This document shows, piece after piece, positions 7,675 through 10,719 of a DNA stretch of 10,719 nt. Both the position numbers and the translations under genes were made by a program. The notes beneath the pieces are model-generated. The model was given only the letters and a program-made list of their open reading frames with translations, was not told the DNA's origin and did not search any database. The stretch is from Pleurotus djamor (lineage: Eukaryota > Basidiomycota > Agaricomycetes > Agaricales > Pleurotaceae). Positions within the stretch are counted from its first letter, which is position 1. Each line of letters begins with the position of its first letter. The stretch is taken from NCBI GenBank assembly GCA_029747585.1, contig JAPEVF010001355.1, forward strand, positions 1 through 10,719, given 5' to 3'.

Positions 7675-10600
7675 ATGTCCGCAAACCAAGACCTTCTCCA
7701 GCGTCCTTCTCGCAAAGGAAAGGAGCGAGATCAGCCTGGTTTTGCAGAAAACTTCCAGGATAAAATGATTGCTCTGAAACGCAGAAATGCAAAGTAAGTC
7801 TCTCCTCATCGTCGCCACCGATGACAACAGGTGTTGAGCTCACCGTCTGCAGCACAACAACAACCTCGCGGCCGAAGGATAAATTACCCAATTCCGTTCC
7901 ACAGCATTTGCCTCAATCCTCGCCCCCCCGCTCTGAGGCGGCTCCCGTGCCCCAGTCTTCTGCTCGCTCAAGACCAGCACATCATCCTCCATCGTCTCCT
8001 CGAAAGCGCCATCCTTCTCCTCAGTCTCATTCCTCCAGATTACCCCAACCAGACGCAGATCCTGAGGAATTCTCCAGACGCCTCAGAATATCCTCTCCTC
8101 CTACAACTCGCCCCTCACCGACCCACCGACACGCAGGGCCGTCGCATCACCGTCTCTACAACCCCGATACAGACTCGATCCCCATGCAGCGAACAGCGGA
8201 GCCAGAGTCCATCTCGGACGCAACGAGTAGTTCCTATGTTCCTCGTGCTCGACCCAACGGTGTGAACTCGTCCAGTGCGGCGCGCGAGGCGTCAGCTAAG
8301 CAACTGTTCGACCATCGCAAGGACGATCCAGTCCGTTTTAACGTTCTGGCCCGTCCACAGGGCCGACCCACACCCACACCAAAGTCGTCTGGCGATTACG
8401 TCTCCGCCTCGTCCACATCTTCATACGCTCCATCCGTCGTTTCATCTTCATTCACCCTCTCTTCCGACACGACCGGTGGATCGTCAGCATCCTCGGCCTT
8501 GTTCGACACCCGCAGTAAGCCAGAATCCGAGTCGGGCAGTAATAAATTTGCCCTGCAGCTCAAGAACCTCTACCGGACAATCACAAGGATCGAGGCCAAA
8601 ATTACACAGGAAGTCGATGATAGTGGTGATGATGGTAATAGTCGGATTATGTTGCAAGGGAAGGAAATGAACAGCGAGGAAGTGGAGAAGGAGAAGTGGA
8701 GGAAACAAATATCTGATCATAAGCAGTGTGTAACCACTTTCTTCTATTTCTTTGATGTTACTCACCTTGGGCTAGATATGCCGAAGTCATGCACAGCTTG
8801 CTCGATGTATCCTTCGCACCATCCGTCCCAACGTCTCTTCGCAACATTCCCGAGAAATACAAGATTGTCCATCGCCTTTGGAACCACGGTTTCTATAAAC
8901 TCCTCGAATCCCTCCGTCGCGCATCGTTCAGTTCCCCTCTTGCACTGGAACACCTACAAGACTTCATCTATTATGCCTACACCTTCTACACTGGGTTGTA
9001 CGAGCAGCTCACCTTGGTCAGTTTCGCAGGCGGTTGGCTTGAGGCACTTGGGGACCTAGCACGCTACCAGATGATCGTGGCCTCTATGGTTCAAAGCCAC
9101 CTAGGACACGGCGCTCTTCTTACCACGGCCGCCTTGTCTAAGGTCCCAAATGGCAAGGCCGATGAATCGGACGTACCTGAAGACACGCAAGATAGTGACC
9201 GCCACCTTGGGGACCAAGAGCCCAGTATCGGTCTTGCTGCGGCACGAAACCTCGAAATTGAGCCCGAGAAGGAAAGGTGGAGGGCTATCGCCCAGGGATG
9301 GTATGGCAAAGGCATCGCGGGCATTCCCGGCAATGGTAAACTTCAACACCACCTTGGACTTCTCTCTCGGGATGTAGAAGGAGAAGAACTCAGGGCCGTC
9401 TATCATTTTGTCAAGAGGTGAGTTTTGCACTTACATATTCATACGATTCATGATACCAATTGACGTCGCCTCTTCTAGTATGACCACTCTCCATCCATTT
9501 CCCACCTCGCGAGAGACCGTGTTACCCATATGGTCAACCACTGCGCAAACTCGCCGATCCTCCTCGGATTGTCGTGTTTCGGACCTTTTTGTTCTCTTGC
9601 ATGGCATGCTCTTCACAAATATTCAGCTTGATGATTTCCAACCGACCCTCGCACGATTCTTGGAGAAATTGGAGTTAGAGGATGCCGAGGAACGCGAGTG
9701 GATTATGATGGCCGTTATCAACGTCGGCGCAGTCTTCGAGTATGGGAAACCTAACAGTGTTTTATCGAAGGCTGGTGTTGCTGGATCCAGAGAGGGACCT
9801 ACGATCACGCGAGTCATGGCCAAGAATAGGGAAGAACGGCACAAGGACGCGATGGACGTCGATGACGACTCATCGGTTCCTCCAGCCCATGTGTCCCCTC
9901 CTCCCTCGGATGCTGAGACCGACAACCAGATCCCTCAATCATTCACTCTCGCCCTTCAACTGACGTTTTCAATGCTTTCACACGTCCTCCGCCGTCCCCC
10001 ATCCGCTGTCCCTAATCCATACCTCACCGTCCTATTTACCTTCTTGGTAACCATTTTGAAGAATGAGAAGGCTCTCGCGGCTCTCGAGCGAAACATTCCT
10101 TGGGCCGAACTGGCCAAATTTTTTGCTCAAGTCCCCCGTGGAATTATGAGGAAGGAACATCTCGATCAGCCTGGGAGTCAACGGTGGGCGATGATCACAA
10201 GCGATTGTAGACCTCCTCTCCATGAAGACTGGTGCATGCGTGGAATGGAATGGGTTAGTAAGCGAGTTTACGAACGAGGGTTCTGGGGTAGCGACGAGAA
10301 GCGCTCCGACGTTGACGTTCTGGACGTTATGCCTCAAGATGGAGATGTCCGTATTGAGGATGACCATGAGGACGGTACCGACACTATCGAACCCGGTGTG
10401 CATCGCTGGACCCGTATCATCCGCTGTGCAGTAGGGATCGCAAGCGCAGTCAGAGGTTTCACATGGATTGAGGGCAGTAGGGAATGGCACATTGAAGGAT
10501 TACTTGCGGAGAAAGTTAGGCGGTGGGAGGAGCTTGATCGGATTGAGCGAGAAGAGGAAGAGAAGAGGCGTATAGGCAGGCGCTGGGACGACTCCATGGA

Positions 10601-10719
10601 CATTGACGAGGAGCCAGTCTATGAGGCAAGTAGCGACGAAGACGATGAAAATGACTCAGACGAAGTTAAGGCGCTCAAGGTTAGTATCTTCTCAATCTCC
10701 CCAATCATAGGACTCATGG
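7675..10719 (+). CDS. Est1/SMG5-7 family RNA/DNA-binding protein, 3'-partial
   Basis: Family members act in nonsense-mediated mRNA decay (SMG5, SMG6, SMG7) and telomerase recruitment (Est1). Exons: 7675-7793, 7853-8725, 8776-9417 and 9479-10679; introns of 59, 50 and 61 bases are in phase, and a donor (gttagt) at 10680 runs off the window. The visible product is 945 residues. The ATG has a strong context (accaccATGtcc). Residues 1-225 are Ser/Pro/Arg-rich and disordered, then SSGDYVSASSTSSYAPS. The conserved Est1 DNA/RNA-binding domain starts near 330: IPEKYKIVHRLWNHGF, LEHLQDFIYYAYTFYTGL (388-405), GWLEALGDLARYQM and GKLQHHLGLLSRDVEGEELR, then LHPF and LFVLLHGMLFTNIQLDDF. An acidic stretch (SSDEDDENDSDE) lies near the right edge. 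A C-terminal PIN nuclease domain, if present as in SMG6, would lie outside the window, so SMG6, SMG7 or Est1 orthology cannot be settled. The first donor is gtaagt; the second is the weaker gtgtgt. Confidence 0.92.

Noticed and set aside
7821..9059. A single 412-codon gene starting at 7821
   Set aside because: Its start lies inside the first intron of the Est1-like gene, and its last third reads through the 8726-8775 intron in the wrong frame; the spliced model restores conserved sequence.

Overview
The window is nuclear DNA of a filamentous fungus, most likely a basidiomycete of the Agaricomycetes type. The evidence is protein-coding genes on both strands broken by many short GT-AG introns (mostly 50 to 90 bases), intergenic spaces of 0.2 to 2 kb, and protein styles I know from that group: an Atp23 protease, an Est1/SMG-type RNA-binding protein, and a fungal ubiquitin-like domain protein. 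I see no bacterial-style operon, rRNA, credible tRNA, CRISPR array or transposase. Intron boundaries below were worked out by eye from splice motifs, reading phase and family conservation. They have not been checked against transcripts.

Layout. (1) 1-1108, plus strand: the 3' part of ATP23, a mitochondrial intermembrane-space metalloprotease, in five exons; the 5' end lies outside the window. (2) 1109-2144: about 1 kb with no recognisable gene. (3) 2145-4599, minus strand: a six-exon gene convergent with ATP23. It joins an Asn-rich start, a helical region, a ubiquitin-like domain, a four-cysteine zinc-binding motif and a repetitive Ser/Pro/acidic tail coded by a minisatellite (about 718 residues). 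(4) About 5060-5222, minus strand: a decayed copy of the first part of that gene's exon 1 and its upstream flank. (5) 5230-7239: mostly non-genic, with G-rich low complexity, a G-quadruplex motif, a short perfect inverted repeat and one weak minus-strand coding candidate (6324-6932). (6) 7240-7480, minus strand: a probable two-exon gene for a 58-residue Cys/His-rich protein. (7) 7675-10719, plus strand: an Est1-like gene cut by the right edge, sharing a 194-base divergent promoter region with the small gene.

The genes do not form a functional cluster. ATP23 and the Est1-like gene are housekeeping genes. The parts worth a second look are the composite ubiquitin-like/zinc gene with its broken partial copy and possible splice switch, and the small Cys/His protein opposite the Est1-like gene.

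Six ambiguous bases (N) occur, at 649, 2856, 5647, 5693, 5845 and 5861. The two inside genes are each one surplus base that breaks an otherwise intact frame, so they look like consensus artefacts and not mutations.
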